64,000 nt of DNA. Source: HXMU1420-13 sp963691715 (lineage in GTDB: Bacteria; Bacteroidota; Rhodothermia; Balneolales; Balneolaceae). Position numbers and translations under genes: made by a program. Positions 17,216 through 25,163 of the stretch are shown here, piece after piece (position 1 is the stretch's first letter; each line of letters begins with the position of its first letter). The stretch is taken from the NCBI GenBank assembly GCA_963691715.1, contig OY829281.1, positions 1,674,001 through 1,738,000 of the forward strand, given 5' to 3'. A model generated the notes under the pieces. It searched no databases, had not been told where the DNA came from, and saw only the letters and a list, made by a program, of their open reading frames with translations.

Positions 17216-18469
17216 TCATTTAACAATAAGAATTTGTAGATCCATGAGATTATTATCCGTTGGTCCCGTTTTAATCAACGTTCCCATGTGTTCATGAAAA
17301 TGATATGAGTCATTATGTATTAAAAATTCTTCTGGATTTAATTTCTTTTTTCGAGCCTTTAACGTTGTAAATGAGTCGATAATAGCACCCGCTGCATCGG
17401 TGGGTCCATCAATACCATCAGTGCCTAGACTAATTAAGGTTACATCGTGCTGACCTTCTAAAGAGATCGCACAAGCAAGAGCCAATTCCTGATTTCTACC
17501 CCCTTTTCCTTTCCCTTTTACCTCCACATAACTTTCTCCATAAAACACGAGAGCGGCAGGTTTATTTACTGGATAATTTTTACTTAATACAGAAATAGCT
17601 TTTGATGAAATTATCTTAGCTATGGAGCGTACATTATCTGAGTAAGCTTCGGGTGCAATATAGGTATCAAACCCCTGAGCTTTGAAATATTCTGCAATCT
17701 GTGTTGCTAAATTTTCTGCCGAATGAATAATTTTCACTTCATGGTTATTAAATATGGAGTCATTGGGCTTAGGATTTTCTGTAATTACTCCTTCTACTCC
17801 TAATTGAAGATGCGTTTGAATAGAAAGAGGGATTTTTTCCCACAACTCATAATGCTCAAGTATCGATTTTGCGTCTATAAATTTCGATGGATCACCAACT
17901 GTTACTCCACTTCCAATGGTTGATACTTCATTTCCGGGGACATCAGAACTAATTAAAGTAATGAGGTTTGTATGTGCTAGCATTGCTCCAAGTTTACCAC
18001 CTTTTAACTCACATAAATGCTTTCTTACAACATTCATTTCTTCGATACTAGCTCCTGATTCTAGTAGCAATTTGAAAGAATATTCCAATTCTTCCATTTC
18101 TATTCCAAATGGTGGGATAATTAATAGAGAAGAAGCACCACCCGACATACAAAAGAAGACAATGTCACCTTCTGGTATTGATTTAGCAAAGTCTAAAAGT
18201 TCATAGGAAGCAGCTATATTTTCATCGGAAGGATATGGATGAGTTCCTCTAAATATTTGAATATTATCTACATAATCTTCTGTTGTTGATATTATTAAGC
18301 CATCATATGGAGGATGAGGTAGCTGTTCGGAAAGTTCTGCTGCCATTGCAACTGAGGCTTTCCCGGCTCCTAGTATCCAGATTCTAGAATTGAATTCAAT
18401 ATCACTAATAAACTCAATTTCAGGCCCTTTATTTATGATGTTAATGATAGAATTAAGATGCTTCACCAT
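17216..18469 (-). CDS. Glycerate 2-kinase, MOFRL family
   Basis: Starting at ATG 18469 (MVKHLNSI) the protein has 417 residues. A start at 18499 would overlap the upstream gene by 47 bases; the chosen one overlaps by 17. Family signatures are clear: GAGKASVAMA near the N-terminus, SGGASSLL, SSDVPGNEVSTIGSG, GKGKGGRNQELALA and LGTDGIDGPTDAAGAIID, ending with TGPTDNNLMDLQILIV, the normal MOFRL end. These kinases phosphorylate D-glycerate to 2-phosphoglycerate, linking C2/C3 acids to glycolysis. It overlaps the exosortase partner gene, an unexpected neighbour. The frame continues for 35 codons after the TGA (see findings). Confidence 0.9.
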   Translation of the reverse strand: MVKHLNSIINIINKGPEIEFISDIEFNSRIWILGAGKASVAMAAELSEQLPHPPYDGLIISTTEDYVDNIQIFRGTHPYPSDENIAASYELLDFAKSIPEGDIVFFCMSGGASSLLIIPPFGIEMEELEYSFKLLLESGASIEEMNVVRKHLCELKGGKLGAMLAHTNLITLISSDVPGNEVSTIGSGVTVGDPSKFIDAKSILEHYELWEKIPLSIQTHLQLGVEGVITENPKPNDSIFNNHEVKIIHSAENLATQIAEYFKAQGFDTYIAPEAYSDNVRSIAKIISSKAISVLSKNYPVNKPAALVFYGESYVEVKGKGKGGRNQELALACAISLEGQHDVTLISLGTDGIDGPTDAAGAIIDSFTTLKARKKKLNPEEFLIHNDSYHFHEHMGTLIKTGPTDNNLMDLQILIVK

Positions 18470-18950
18470 GTGAATGTAAAATAGAATTATCTCCACCAAC
18501 TATCAATGAAACATAGCCTAAGGATGCCAATGGAATAAGATATCTGCAAATGAAATCCGTTGTAATTAGAAATATATCAAATCCTTTTAATCCAATTATG
18601 ACACAACAAAGTGTAATTAAGCCACTAATTATGTGAATCAATGATAAATAAAAATACTCTTTTCGTGATTTTCCGAATAGAACTAATATTAATGTTCCAA
18701 AAAACCAATATGAGTCGAATGGTATTCTAAATTGCCAGTCCTTACTTCCGGTTTCGCTGGTGGCAGTTATGGTAAAAGAAACACTCGACTGTGCGTAGTA
18801 AGAATAGTGCTCATTAATTTCCCCATATTCTTGTGGTAAAATGGTACCCATATATAGATGATGTATTTCTTGACGTAATTCTCGTATGCCCAAGAAATAT
18901 AGTACTACAATAACAATGGCTAATCCAACTCTTTTCAGAATGTTAGACAT
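18453..18950 (-). CDS. Small membrane protein paired with the exosortase
   Basis: A 165-residue protein from ATG 18950 (MSNILKR); an in-frame TTG at 18959 is less likely. It has an N-terminal span (VGLAIVIVVLYFLGI), then a periplasmic segment of about 60 residues (HYSYYAQSSVSFTITAT onward). Three more hydrophobic stretches follow (WFFGTLILVLFG, LSLIHIISGLITLCCVIIGL, and IPLASLGYVSLIVG). The start overlaps the exosortase stop by eight bases, implying coupled translation. Exosortases of Bacteroidota often have a small dedicated membrane partner, so I infer the same here. I do not recognise the family itself. Confidence 0.6.
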   Translation of the reverse strand: MSNILKRVGLAIVIVVLYFLGIRELRQEIHHLYMGTILPQEYGEINEHYSYYAQSSVSFTITATSETGSKDWQFRIPFDSYWFFGTLILVLFGKSRKEYFYLSLIHIISGLITLCCVIIGLKGFDIFLITTDFICRYLIPLASLGYVSLIVGGDNSILHSHGEAS

Positions 18951-19473
18951 TAGAAACAACTTTATCTGATGAAAATGAGCCTTCGCTAAACTGAACCCAA
19001 ATCATCCACATAATAAAAATCACAATATAAAAAATAGTAGTTGTGGAATAGTCGTGCGTAAAATCAAAAAATTCTATCCATTCTTCTTGAGTAATAACCA
19101 AAACTACTATTCGAAAAATATTTACCAAATAAATGACACCAATCCCTAATACAGTGAAGCTAATTCTTTTGTCCCAATCGCCGGGATAAGCAAGTATAAA
19201 CCCCATAAATAAGCCAATTGCAGATATTCCTGTACATCCATCCACTAAGTGGATACCAGCATTTTCCCCAATGCCTATAATTCGATGCATGGTCCAAGTA
19301 TCGTACCCAAAGGCTTGAATAATTCCATCACTCACTGCCACAATATTCAATGAAAGCCATAAATCTAGTTCGCCTTTTGGTAATAACCATAATTCATAGA
19401 TCACATACCAAAGTGAAAATATACCAAGTGCTTTCAGTATAAATTGAGTGACTGGTGATTTAATTAGACTCAT
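18943..19473 (-). CDS. Exosortase/archaeosortase-family transpeptidase
   Basis: A 176-residue polytopic protein with the three catalytic residues of exosortases in order: Cys80 in VDGCTGISAIGL, Arg121 in VNIFRIVVL, and His140 in FDFTHDYS, each next to or inside a membrane segment. Exosortases cleave C-terminal sorting signals (PEP-CTERM-like) and are commonly found with exopolysaccharide loci, as here. The length is short compared with XrtA-type enzymes and resembles the small Bacteroidota types. I see no protein in this window with a matching C-terminal sorting signal, so its substrates must be encoded elsewhere. It overlaps the aminotransferase gene end (19460) by 14 bases. Confidence 0.85.
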   Translation of the reverse strand: MSLIKSPVTQFILKALGIFSLWYVIYELWLLPKGELDLWLSLNIVAVSDGIIQAFGYDTWTMHRIIGIGENAGIHLVDGCTGISAIGLFMGFILAYPGDWDKRISFTVLGIGVIYLVNIFRIVVLVITQEEWIEFFDFTHDYSTTTIFYIVIFIMWMIWVQFSEGSFSSDKVVSNV

Positions 19474-20701
19474 TTAATATCAACTTTAATTGTTCAACTA
19501 CATACACCTGTTGTTCAGGTGTTAATTCAGGATACATAGGTAAAGAGAGAGCCTGATTAGCCGCACAAACTGTATGAGGTAAATCTTCCTCTTTATAACC
19601 CAACATGGAGTAACATTCTTGCATGTGCATTGGAACTGGATAATATACTGCAGATCCGATACCTCGTTCTTTAAGTTTTTTCAATACTTCGTCTCTATGT
19701 TTTACCCTTATGGTGTATTGATGGTAAATGTGTTTACCTCCTTTAGCTGGGTCACCTTCTTTTTCTACAGGAAGCATCAATAAATCATCAGCAAGATCAC
19801 ATTGTTGTTTACCTAAACAGGTACAATCATCCAAACAATCTTTTGGCTCTTGAACAATACCAGCATCGACAAACAATCTATTGTAATTCAAGGCTTTTTC
19901 TCTTCTTGTCGACGACCAATTATCTAGGTGGGTTAATTTAACGGACAATACTGCCGCTTGAAGAGCATCAAGTCTGCTATTCATCCCAATATATTTATTA
20001 TGATATTTTGGTCGCGCCCCATGTAATCTTAGAATATCCACCTTTTCGGCAAAGTCTTTATCTTTCACTGTGATCAGACCAGCATCTCCATAAGCTCCTA
20101 AATTTTTGCTAGGAAAAAAGCTGAAACAACCAAAATCACCAAAATTACCAGCTTTTTTCCCCCTAAGTTCAGAACCTATAGATTGAGCAGCATCCTCAAT
20201 AACTGTCAAACCATATTCGGATGCCAAATTCATAATCTGATTCATCTCTGCCATTTGGCCATATAAGTGTACGGGGATAATTGCTTTAATTTTCTTTGGA
20301 TCGATGTAATCTCTTTGCATTACTGGGTGATTTCCTTGTAATACTTCTTCAACTTTTTTTGGATCAATAGTAAAGGTGTACGGATCAATATCGACAAACA
20401 GTGGTGTTGCCCCTACTCTGGAGATCGCACCAGCTGTAGCAAAAAAAGTAAACGGAGTGGTAATTACATACTCATCAGATTTAAGATCTATCGCGGTTAG
20501 AGCTAATAATAACGCATCTGAACCTGAAGCACATCCATAGGCGTAGTTCGCTTCACAGTAATGTGCAATTTCATTTTCAAAGTCTTTAACGGTTTTTCCC
20601 ATTATAAAAAACTGTGATTCAACAGTTTGTTTTATGGCGTTATCGACTTCACTTTTTATCGATATATATTGTGCTTTTAAATCAAGTAATGGAACATTCA
20701 T
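19460..20701 (-). CDS. DegT/DnrJ/EryC1/StrS-family sugar aminotransferase (WbpE/WlbC-like)
   Basis: From ATG 20701 (MNVPLLDL) the protein has 413 residues. It is a PLP enzyme; the Schiff-base lysine is K199 in FSFFPSKNLGAYGDAG, with IEDAAQ (about 168-173) upstream. The neighbours point to 3-amination of a 3-keto UDP-GlcNAc-uronate, the WbpE step, with an acetyltransferase (WbpD-like) and a Gfo/Idh dehydrogenase (WbpB-like) encoded next to it. It is longer than WbpE because of an insertion near 289-325 containing four cysteines (C289, C293, C295, C301). The start overlaps the acetyltransferase stop (ATGA). Confidence 0.9.
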   Translation of the reverse strand: MNVPLLDLKAQYISIKSEVDNAIKQTVESQFFIMGKTVKDFENEIAHYCEANYAYGCASGSDALLLALTAIDLKSDEYVITTPFTFFATAGAISRVGATPLFVDIDPYTFTIDPKKVEEVLQGNHPVMQRDYIDPKKIKAIIPVHLYGQMAEMNQIMNLASEYGLTVIEDAAQSIGSELRGKKAGNFGDFGCFSFFPSKNLGAYGDAGLITVKDKDFAEKVDILRLHGARPKYHNKYIGMNSRLDALQAAVLSVKLTHLDNWSSTRREKALNYNRLFVDAGIVQEPKDCLDDCTCLGKQQCDLADDLLMLPVEKEGDPAKGGKHIYHQYTIRVKHRDEVLKKLKERGIGSAVYYPVPMHMQECYSMLGYKEEDLPHTVCAANQALSLPMYPELTPEQQVYVVEQLKLILNESN

Positions 20702-21282
20702 TTCGATAGAATACAAACTTTATCATCAATTAATTGATAACTTTCCCCTGTTTCTTTGCATATCGCACTTCCATTGACATCGAATACTAATCTGTGCCCT
20801 GCTTTAGATACCCATCCAATTTGTTTGGCTGGGTTTCCAACAACAAGTGCATACTCCTTAACTGGTTTTGTAACTACGGAACCAGCACCAATAAAAGCAT
20901 AGGTTCCAATTTCATTACCACAAACTATGGTAGCATTTGCACCAATGGATGCTCCTTTTCGAACAATGGTTTTCAAATATTGGTCCTTTCTTTCAAAAGC
21001 ACTTCGTGGATTAATAACATTTGTAAATACCATACTAGGTCCACAAAAGACATCATCCTCCAGTTCAACAGAATCATAAACTGAGACATTATTCTGTATC
21101 CTCACATTATTTCCTAGGTGAACATCATTGCCAATAAACACATTTTGCCCCAGAACACAGTTCTTACCAATTTTTGCTTTAGGCATAGTATGTACCCATT
21201 GCCAAATTTTTGAACCAGCGCCAACATTTTCTGGGTTTTCAACGATCGCCGTTGGGTGTATAAAAGTTTTCAAATTGTGCAT
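20698..21282 (-). CDS. Left-handed beta-helix N-acetyltransferase (WbpD/WlbB-like)
   Basis: A 194-residue hexapeptide-repeat acyltransferase. Repeats run from about residue 10 (IHPTAIVENPENVGAGSKIW) to 160, and the end reads GNPAKQIGWVSKAGHRLVF, typical of the WbpD/WlbB group. These use acetyl-CoA to acetylate the 3-amino group of UDP-2-acetamido-3-amino-3-deoxy-glucuronate. It is directly coupled to the aminotransferase that would make this substrate. An 850-base repeat-filled gap separates it from the Gfo/Idh gene upstream in the transcription direction, so it may have its own promoter there. The exact substrate is inferred from context. Confidence 0.88.
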   Translation of the reverse strand: MHNLKTFIHPTAIVENPENVGAGSKIWQWVHTMPKAKIGKNCVLGQNVFIGNDVHLGNNVRIQNNVSVYDSVELEDDVFCGPSMVFTNVINPRSAFERKDQYLKTIVRKGASIGANATIVCGNEIGTYAFIGAGSVVTKPVKEYALVVGNPAKQIGWVSKAGHRLVFDVNGSAICKETGESYQLIDDKVCILSK

Positions 21283-21447
21283 TCTGATTTTTTGATGGCA
21301 CTAAAATAAATAAACAAACTGTAAGGTAATAAGGTATTTATTTGCATGAAACATATAAGTTTTGTCACTGAATTACTTGACTTCTACAATCCAGAACCCG
21401 ACCTATCGGGTGAAGGATCTTTACAACAGACATCCCAGTACATCACC

Positions 21448-21522
21448 AACCCGTCGTCATTCTGGACGAGATCCAGAATCTGTAAGGGATGATTTGATGA
21501 TCACGGGGAAGCGATTTAACAA
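21448..21522 (+). repeat. 75-base direct repeat, copy 1
   Basis: Near-identical to 21982-22056. Both begin AACCCGTCGTCATTCTGGAC and end GCGATTTAACAA. By eye they differ at only a few positions (GGGATG versus GGAGTA, CGGGG versus CAGGC). Confidence 0.9.
21456..21481 (+). repeat. 26-base GTCAT...ATCT palindromic element, type 1
   Basis: Arms ATTCTGGA and TCCAGAAT pair perfectly around CGAGA, flanked by GTC and CT. An identical element is at 21990-22015. Confidence 0.85.
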
Positions 21523-21810
21523 CGCCTTGCCCTACCCATACAACTTATAAGTTTAGGGTATTACGTACTTTTGGCTTGACCCAAAAGTACCAAAAGGTCA
21601 AAGCCTGCCTGCCGGAGGCAGGGCTGTAGACTTATTGATGCGCCTCGATTCCATGCGCTACCTATCTTCAAAGGTCCATCTTCTTTCGTGCAATCTTAAT
21701 AACTAATGACCGGTGTGAATATAGGTGTCCCGAAGGTATTCGGGACCCGCTCTTTTCATCTCGGCTTGGTTCATCAATAATTCTAATGCCATTTTTGAAG
21801 CCAAGTTGTT

Positions 21811-21844
21811 GTCATTTCGGTCCGATTCATCGGGTGAAGGATCT
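21811..21844 (+). repeat. 34-base GTCAT...ATCT element, longer relative
   Basis: It shares the GTCAT start and ATCT end with the 26-base elements but has a longer interior ending TCGGGTGAAGG. The last 15 bases, TCGGGTGAAGGATCT, recur at 21406-21420. Confidence 0.6.
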
Positions 21845-21930
21845 ACACAATGTAGATCTATCACAAAATCTAGAATGGGCGTACTGATTCATTGATCGCA
21901 GACTAGTCATATAGAAAAGCCACGCACTAC

Positions 21931-21956
21931 AGATGCTGAATCTAGTTCAGCATGAC
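21931..21956 (-). repeat. 26-base GTCAT...ATCT palindromic element, type 2
   Basis: On the minus strand the element has the same ends and the same 26-base length as type 1, but its arms are ATGCTGAA and TTCAGCAT around CTAGA. The arms differ from type 1 at matched positions, so pairing is kept. Confidence 0.8.
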
Positions 21957-21981
21957 CACTTTAAAAAATAGACCCTAACTC

Positions 21982-22056
21982 AACCCGTCGTCATTCTGGA
22001 CGAGATCCAGAATCTGTAAGGAGTAATTTGATGATCACAGGCAAGCGATTTAACAA
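21982..22056 (+). repeat. 75-base direct repeat, copy 2
   Basis: Second copy of the 21448-21522 repeat in the same orientation, 534 bases away. It contains a 26-base palindromic element at 21990-22015. Confidence 0.9.
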
Positions 22057-22067
22057 AGCACATAGTT

Positions 22068-22093
22068 AGATTTCTCACTTCGCTCGAAATGAC
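22068..22093 (-). repeat. 26-base GTCAT...ATCT element, type 3 (imperfect arms)
   Basis: On the minus strand it starts GTCATTTCGAG and ends GAGAAATCT, again 26 bases. Only ATTTC/GAAAT pair fully. Confidence 0.7.
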
Positions 22094-22132
22094 AAAGAAA
22101 AGAAACAATAAACCAAAAAGTCATCAGAGCGC

Positions 22133-23161
22133 TTACTTTATAAAGCCCGCAGCACGATAAATCTTTTCAATTATCCCAACTACTTTTAGTCCATCCAGAG
22201 AGGTGGCTGTTGGTTTTTCTCCCTTGACAAGGGTATTGTACACATTTTCTATAATATAATGGTGATTGGCCGCACTCCCTTTATATGGTCCATAATCATT
22301 GGGTGGATTAGTTGGTGGTAGCACCGGTTTCTCATACCCATCAATATGGCAATATTCAATCTCATTCATATACTGTCCACCAATTTTCAAACTTCCTTTT
22401 GACCCAACTACAGTAATACTACTTTCCATATTTTTATCCCAACAAGACGTCGAATAATTGATAGACCCTATTCCTCCATTCATAAACTCGAATTGAGCAA
22501 AACCAGAATCATCAAAATCGTTTAATTCTGAATGAGTAAAATTCTTAACCACTGCTTTTGGATTCACTATATCACCAAACACCCAATACATAATATCAAC
22601 AAAATGACTGAATTGAGTAAATAATGCTCCTCCATCCTGTTCTCGTGTCCCTTTCCAGTCACTAGGTTCATAATATCTACGGTCTCTATTCCAGTAACAA
22701 TTTGTTTGAACCATTAATACATCCCCAATGATGCTCTCAGATATTATTTTTTTTAACCATTCAGACGGTGGACTATAGCGATTCTGCTTTACAACAAATA
22801 CTTGTTTACCTGTTTTTAGCTCTGCATGTATAACCGCTTCGCACTCATCCACCGACAAACCCATTGGTTTTTCAATCACTACATGGTAACCAGCTTCTAA
22901 ACAACGTATAGCATATCGAGTGTGCAACCCATTTGGAGTAGCAATATTTACAACATCACTCTTACCATTATCTTTCTCTAGAAATTCATCAATGGATTGA
23001 TACGCGATCACCGCTAAATCTAACGATGTCATCGATTCAAATGCTGCCGGATCAACATCAACTACTGATATAAGATTAGTACCTTTAAACTCATTAATTA
23101 TTTTTGCATGTCGCTGCCCAATTCTCCCAAATCCAATAACTGAAAACTTTAAATCTCGCAT
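22133..23161 (-). CDS. Gfo/Idh/MocA-family NAD-dependent sugar dehydrogenase (WbpB/WlbA-like)
   Basis: A 342-residue oxidoreductase. The Rossmann motif GFGRIGQRHA is at about residues 10-19 and the family EKP motif at 97-99 (VVIEKPMGLS). The second half is the alpha/beta domain that binds the sugar. In the WbpA-B-E-D pathway this enzyme oxidises the 3-OH of UDP-GlcNAc-uronate. WbpA-, WbpE- and WbpD-like genes are all nearby, so that role is likely; other sugar dehydrogenations are possible. It is transcribed after a UDP-glucuronate decarboxylase gene, 23 bases away, and before the repeat-filled gap. Confidence 0.88.
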   Translation of the reverse strand: MRDLKFSVIGFGRIGQRHAKIINEFKGTNLISVVDVDPAAFESMTSLDLAVIAYQSIDEFLEKDNGKSDVVNIATPNGLHTRYAIRCLEAGYHVVIEKPMGLSVDECEAVIHAELKTGKQVFVVKQNRYSPPSEWLKKIISESIIGDVLMVQTNCYWNRDRRYYEPSDWKGTREQDGGALFTQFSHFVDIMYWVFGDIVNPKAVVKNFTHSELNDFDDSGFAQFEFMNGGIGSINYSTSCWDKNMESSITVVGSKGSLKIGGQYMNEIEYCHIDGYEKPVLPPTNPPNDYGPYKGSAANHHYIIENVYNTLVKGEKPTATSLDGLKVVGIIEKIYRAAGFIK

Positions 23162-23184
23162 ATAGTATTAATTTCTATTTGTTA

Positions 23185-24120
23185 TCAGGTCACGGCTTTT
23201 TTAAAGTATTCCAACGTTCGTTTTAACCCTTCTTCTCTTGGAAATTTTGGTTCCCAATTAAGAATGTTCTTCGCTTTTGAAATATCTGGTTTTCTAACTT
23301 TTGGATCGTCATGCGGTAAATCTTTAAACACAATCTTACTTTTAGTTCCTGTTAAAGCGATAATTTCTTTAGCAAAATCTAGAATAGAAATCTCTTGGGG
23401 ATTCCCAATATTGACAGGTTCTTCATGATCAGACATCGCAAGTCGATAAATACCTTCCACCAAATCGTCCACATAAGTAAATGATCGTGTTTGAGAACCA
23501 TCTCCAAAAACAGTTATGTCTTCTCCTCTCAATGCTTGCGACATAAACGCTGGTAATGCTCTACCATCATTAATTCTCATTCTAGTACCATATGTATTAA
23601 AAATCCGCACAATCCTTGTTTCTAAGCCGTGATACCTGTGATATGCCATGGTAATCGCCTCAGCAAAACGTTTAGCCTCATCATAAACACCGCGAAACCC
23701 AATTGGGTTTACATTCCCCCAATAATTTTCTTTTTGAGGATGTACCAACGGATCTCCATACACTTCACTCGTAGATGCTAATAGAAATTTCGCTCCTTTT
23801 GATTTCGCCAACCCTAATGCTTTATGAGTTCCTAAAGACCCCACCTTAAGGGTTTGAATGGGCATTTCAAGATAATCGATAGGGGAAGCAGGGGATGCAA
23901 AATGTAATACTAAATCCAAATCTCCTTCAACATGTATAAAATTTGTAACATCATGTTGAACAAATCGAAATTTTTCATTTCCAAATAAGTGACCAATATT
24001 ATCAGGGTTACCAGTAATTAGATTATCCATCGCAATAACATGCCAACCCTCTGTTAAGAATCGATCACAAAAATGCGATCCTAAAAATCCAGCTCCACCA
24101 GTAATTAATACTTTTTTCAT
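23185..24120 (-). CDS. UDP-glucuronate decarboxylase (UDP-xylose synthase), copy 1
   Basis: A 311-residue extended short-chain dehydrogenase. The cofactor motif GGAGFLGSH is near residue 8, with STSEVYGDP and the active-site YDEAK near 146. Signatures NTYGTRMRINDGRALPAF and FGDGSQTRSFTYVDDLVEG are those of bacterial UXS-type decarboxylases, which turn UDP-glucuronate into UDP-xylose or the 4-keto pentose. Ugd, encoded upstream, would supply UDP-glucuronate. A second, very similar copy lies at 26410-27351. It ends 23 bases before the Gfo/Idh gene. Confidence 0.9.
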   Translation of the reverse strand: MKKVLITGGAGFLGSHFCDRFLTEGWHVIAMDNLITGNPDNIGHLFGNEKFRFVQHDVTNFIHVEGDLDLVLHFASPASPIDYLEMPIQTLKVGSLGTHKALGLAKSKGAKFLLASTSEVYGDPLVHPQKENYWGNVNPIGFRGVYDEAKRFAEAITMAYHRYHGLETRIVRIFNTYGTRMRINDGRALPAFMSQALRGEDITVFGDGSQTRSFTYVDDLVEGIYRLAMSDHEEPVNIGNPQEISILDFAKEIIALTGTKSKIVFKDLPHDDPKVRKPDISKAKNILNWEPKFPREEGLKRTLEYFKKAVT

Positions 24121-24123
24121 AAT

Positions 24124-25140
24124 TTAATTATATCCGTTAGGATTTTTCTTTTGCCAATTCCATGCATCTCGCACCATATCTTTGATGTCTTTTTCGGTTT
24201 TCCAATGAAGAAAATCGTAAGCAAAAGTTGGATCTGCCCAGACCTTTACGGCATCACCATCGCGTCTATCCGCGAATATGTAATTCACTGTTACCTTGTT
24301 TACCTCAGCGAAGGTGTGTACCAACTCCAACACGCTCACCCCATTTCCCGTCCCTAAATTAATGGGCAAAAACCCTTTGTTTAAACCGATTTTTTCTAAT
24401 GCCTTGATATGCCCGAGACTCAAATCGCACACATGAATGTAGTCTCGTAAACAGGTGCCATCGGGTGTATTGTAGTCCTTTCCGAAAATCTTTAGTTCTT
24501 CACGTGTACCAATTGCAGTTTGAGTGATAAACGGCATAAGATTATTAGGTACACCTAATGGATCTTCCCCTATCCACCCAGATTCATGGGCACCCACCGG
24601 GTTGAAATATCGTAGGCTTATTACATTCCAATTAGGATCGGAGTTACACAGATCTTGGAGCATTAACTCAATCCAATACTTTGTTCTTCCATAAGGATTA
24701 GTTGGATTCAAATCGCTTTGTTCAGATAAAGGAACATCTTTAGGGTTACCATAAACCGTACATGATGAACTGAACACTAGATTCTTAACCTCACAATCAG
24801 CCATAGTTTCAAATAAAATCTGGCTCCCCACGAAATTGTTTGAAAAATAAATATTTGGTTCTTGGACCGACTCACCCACTGCTTTGTAGCCCGCAAAATG
24901 GATTACTTTATCAAAATCAAACGCATTAAAAATATCCAACAAGGAGGATTTATCTCTTAGGTCACATTCAAAAAAATCAAAGCTTTTCCCAGTGATTTTT
25001 TCAATACGATCAATTACTTGGATAGAGCTGTTAACAAGGTTATCGATTCCAACTATCTGGTAACCTTGTTCCAGTAGATCAACGATGGTGTGACTTCCAA
25101 TATAGCCAGTAGCACCAGTAACTAAAATCCTTTCTTTCAT
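24124..25140 (-). CDS. galE: UDP-glucose 4-epimerase
   Basis: A 338-residue SDR protein matching GalE in length. Visible motifs are TGATGYIGSH near the N-terminus, SSSCTVYGNP with the catalytic Ser/Thr, and the active-site YGRTK in NPTNPYGRTKYW. The stretch RDYIHVCDLSLGHIKALE is also typical. It interconverts UDP-glucose and UDP-galactose (or the GlcNAc pair) for polysaccharide synthesis. It starts on the galactose-type path inside the nucleotide-sugar block, three bases before the decarboxylase copy 1. The 84-base gap upstream carries an imperfect inverted repeat. Confidence 0.93.
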   Translation of the reverse strand: MKERILVTGATGYIGSHTIVDLLEQGYQIVGIDNLVNSSIQVIDRIEKITGKSFDFFECDLRDKSSLLDIFNAFDFDKVIHFAGYKAVGESVQEPNIYFSNNFVGSQILFETMADCEVKNLVFSSSCTVYGNPKDVPLSEQSDLNPTNPYGRTKYWIELMLQDLCNSDPNWNVISLRYFNPVGAHESGWIGEDPLGVPNNLMPFITQTAIGTREELKIFGKDYNTPDGTCLRDYIHVCDLSLGHIKALEKIGLNKGFLPINLGTGNGVSVLELVHTFAEVNKVTVNYIFADRRDGDAVKVWADPTFAYDFLHWKTEKDIKDMVRDAWNWQKKNPNGYN

Positions 25141-25163
25141 AAGGATAAGTTATGGGTTTTATG

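Larger units (their letters stand above)
21283..22132 (-). repeat. 850-base intergenic region filled with small palindromic repeats
   Basis: No convincing gene is present between the acetyltransferase and the Gfo/Idh genes. The region holds two 75-base direct repeats, four 26-base GTCAT...ATCT elements and a related 34-base one. It also has hairpins GTACTTTTGG/CCAAAAGTAC (21565-21590), CCTGCCT/AGGCAGG (21604-21622), GTCCCGAA/TTCGGGAC (21727-21746) and ATCTACA/TGTAGAT (21841-21857). The density suggests repeated insertion of short non-coding elements. Confidence 0.8.

Noticed and set aside
21362..21550. 62-codon plus-strand frame in the repeat-filled gap
   Set aside because: It reads through the palindromic repeats (TSPTRRHSGRDPESV) and has no similarity to a protein family.
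21456..22093. CRISPR array
   Set aside because: The repeats are palindromic and unevenly spaced, differ in sequence and orientation, and no cas gene is nearby.
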